Positions 5,467 through 6,193 of a DNA stretch of 6,193 nucleotides are shown here, piece by piece. The DNA comes from Clostridia bacterium (GTDB lineage Bacteria > Bacillota > Clostridia > Oscillospirales > Acutalibacteraceae), in the NCBI GenBank assembly GCA_017538005.1, contig JAFYJR010000071.1, positions 1-6,193 on the forward strand. Direction: 5' to 3'. The position numbers were made by a program, and so were the translations under genes. The notes under the pieces are model-generated. The model saw only the letters and a list, made by a program, of their open reading frames with translations. It was not told the origin of the DNA and did no database searches. Numbering within the stretch: the stretch's first letter is position 1; every line of letters starts with the position of its first letter.

Positions 5467-6193
5467 ATACGATAACTTCCGTAACCGGAGGTTCCGGCTT
5501 CTTTATGTGTTTCGGAAGGATTATTACCGCTATAAGAATGACGAGCGACGCGGCAGAGATGAGCGCGCCGGGGGCGAGGCCCTGAGCATGATAGGTCATG
5601 CTCACCGTGTGGTCGCCCTTGGCGAGTTTTATGCCGAGAAGCGCGTCGCCGATTTTAACAATCTGATCGTCTGACACGGGTTTTCCGTCAACAGATACCT
5701 TCCAGGATTTGTCGTAGTTTATTGAGGTGAAGAGGATGCAGTTTTCGGACGCCGTTACATTGCCGAGAACGGCAGTGTCAGTCATCTTTGTGACATTCAG
5801 AGTGTTTGCGTTCAGCTTTTCAAAACCATCTTTGAAGACTGCATTGTCAATGCTGTAAATGTAAACATCGGCATAACCCGTGCTGCCTTCTTCTATGGGA
5901 AGATCTATGAAAATCGTCTCGTCCGGGTTGTGGCATCCGAGGTCGAAGATGTATGGCTCATCGACTGTCTGTGACTTGAGCCAGCTGCTGTCCTCATTGC
6001 GCATTGTCACTGTCTTTATGTTGGATGATTTTACATAGAGATAGAGATTTTCATTTGTGATTGGGTTGAACTTCAGGGTGAACGAGGCGGACTGGTCCTC
6101 GTTGATTCTGGTGAAATAGTAGTTGCTTGTGTCTATCTCGTTGAACTCTTCAATGTTGAAGTATTCGCACTCTGTTACGGGTACTCTTCTGAA
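5465..6193 (-). CDS. YfhO-family membrane protein, C-terminal part, 5' end outside window
   Basis: The reading frame stays open from the right edge to TAA at 5465-5467, giving 242 residues of a protein whose N-terminus lies outside. The segment INYDKSWKVSVDGKPV (about 158-173 of the fragment) followed by LLGIKLAKGDHTVSMTYHAQGLAPG is the typical end of YfhO proteins (PF09586): a beta-rich extracellular domain, then a last membrane helix (about 208-226) and a short basic and proline-rich tail. YfhO proteins are large multi-helix GT-C-like enzymes; in Bacillus subtilis YfhO acts with CsbB and a GtcA-type flippase to add sugar to lipoteichoic acid on the outer face of the membrane. The GtrA-like protein in this window could be such a partner. 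Earlier parts (cysteine- and asparagine-containing repeats of beta strands) are likewise extracellular. The catalytic N-terminal region cannot be judged from here. Confidence 0.85.
   Translation of the reverse strand, partial: FRRVPVTECEYFNIEEFNEIDTSNYYFTRINEDQSASFTLKFNPITNENLYLYVKSSNIKTVTMRNEDSSWLKSQTVDEPYIFDLGCHNPDETIFIDLPIEEGSTGYADVYIYSIDNAVFKDGFEKLNANTLNVTKMTDTAVLGNVTASENCILFTSINYDKSWKVSVDGKPVSDDQIVKIGDALLGIKLAKGDHTVSMTYHAQGLAPGALISAASLVILIAVIILPKHIKKPEPPVTEVIV

Noticed and set aside
5465..6010. GTG at 6008-6010 (minus) as the start of the YfhO-like gene
   Set aside because: The frame stays open to the right edge with coherent beta-rich YfhO-like sequence, and a start here would remove all catalytic helices; it is an edge-truncated gene.

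Overview
The window looks like chromosomal DNA from a low- to mid-GC Gram-positive anaerobe, most likely a member of the Clostridia (Bacillota). This is inferred from strong AGGAGG-type ribosome binding sites, short U-tailed intrinsic terminators between convergent genes, and the gene content (OFA-type transporter, GtrA and YfhO surface glycosylation proteins, non-HemE URO-D protein). It is not proven; no rRNA or marker gene is present. The DNA is tightly packed, with no gene-free stretch above 120 bp, and I see no insertion sequence, CRISPR array, tRNA or phage gene.

Left part (1-3460), plus strand: a four-gene transcription unit. It holds the 3' part of an acyl-CoA synthetase, a URO-D superfamily protein whose start overlaps the ligase stop (ATGA), an uncatalogued 56-residue membrane-like small protein with a strong ribosome binding site, and an OFA-family (oxalate/formate antiporter-like) MFS transporter that starts one base after the small ORF and has almost no ribosome binding site of its own. 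The unit ends at a bidirectional terminator. Together the genes suggest uptake of a carboxylate or exchange of anions, CoA activation of an acid, and an unknown step by the URO-D protein. The substrate cannot be read from the sequence.

Middle (3462-4175): a GtrA-like four-helix membrane protein on the minus strand, convergent with the transporter. The two genes end inside a long near-perfect inverted repeat (3415-3480) that includes the terminator and both stop codons. A 120-bp divergent promoter region follows, in which one palindromic TTGCAA can serve as the -35 element in both directions.

Right part (4176-6193): a two-gene plus-strand operon of a Pr6Pr/AIG1-like six-helix membrane protein and an adenine phosphoribosyltransferase-like enzyme, then a second bidirectional terminator. 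On the minus strand lies the C-terminal part of a YfhO-family membrane protein that runs off the right edge. GtrA and YfhO proteins are two parts of the known three-component system that decorates cell-wall polymers with sugars in Bacillus and Listeria, so the two minus-strand genes may serve the same surface pathway although another operon separates them.
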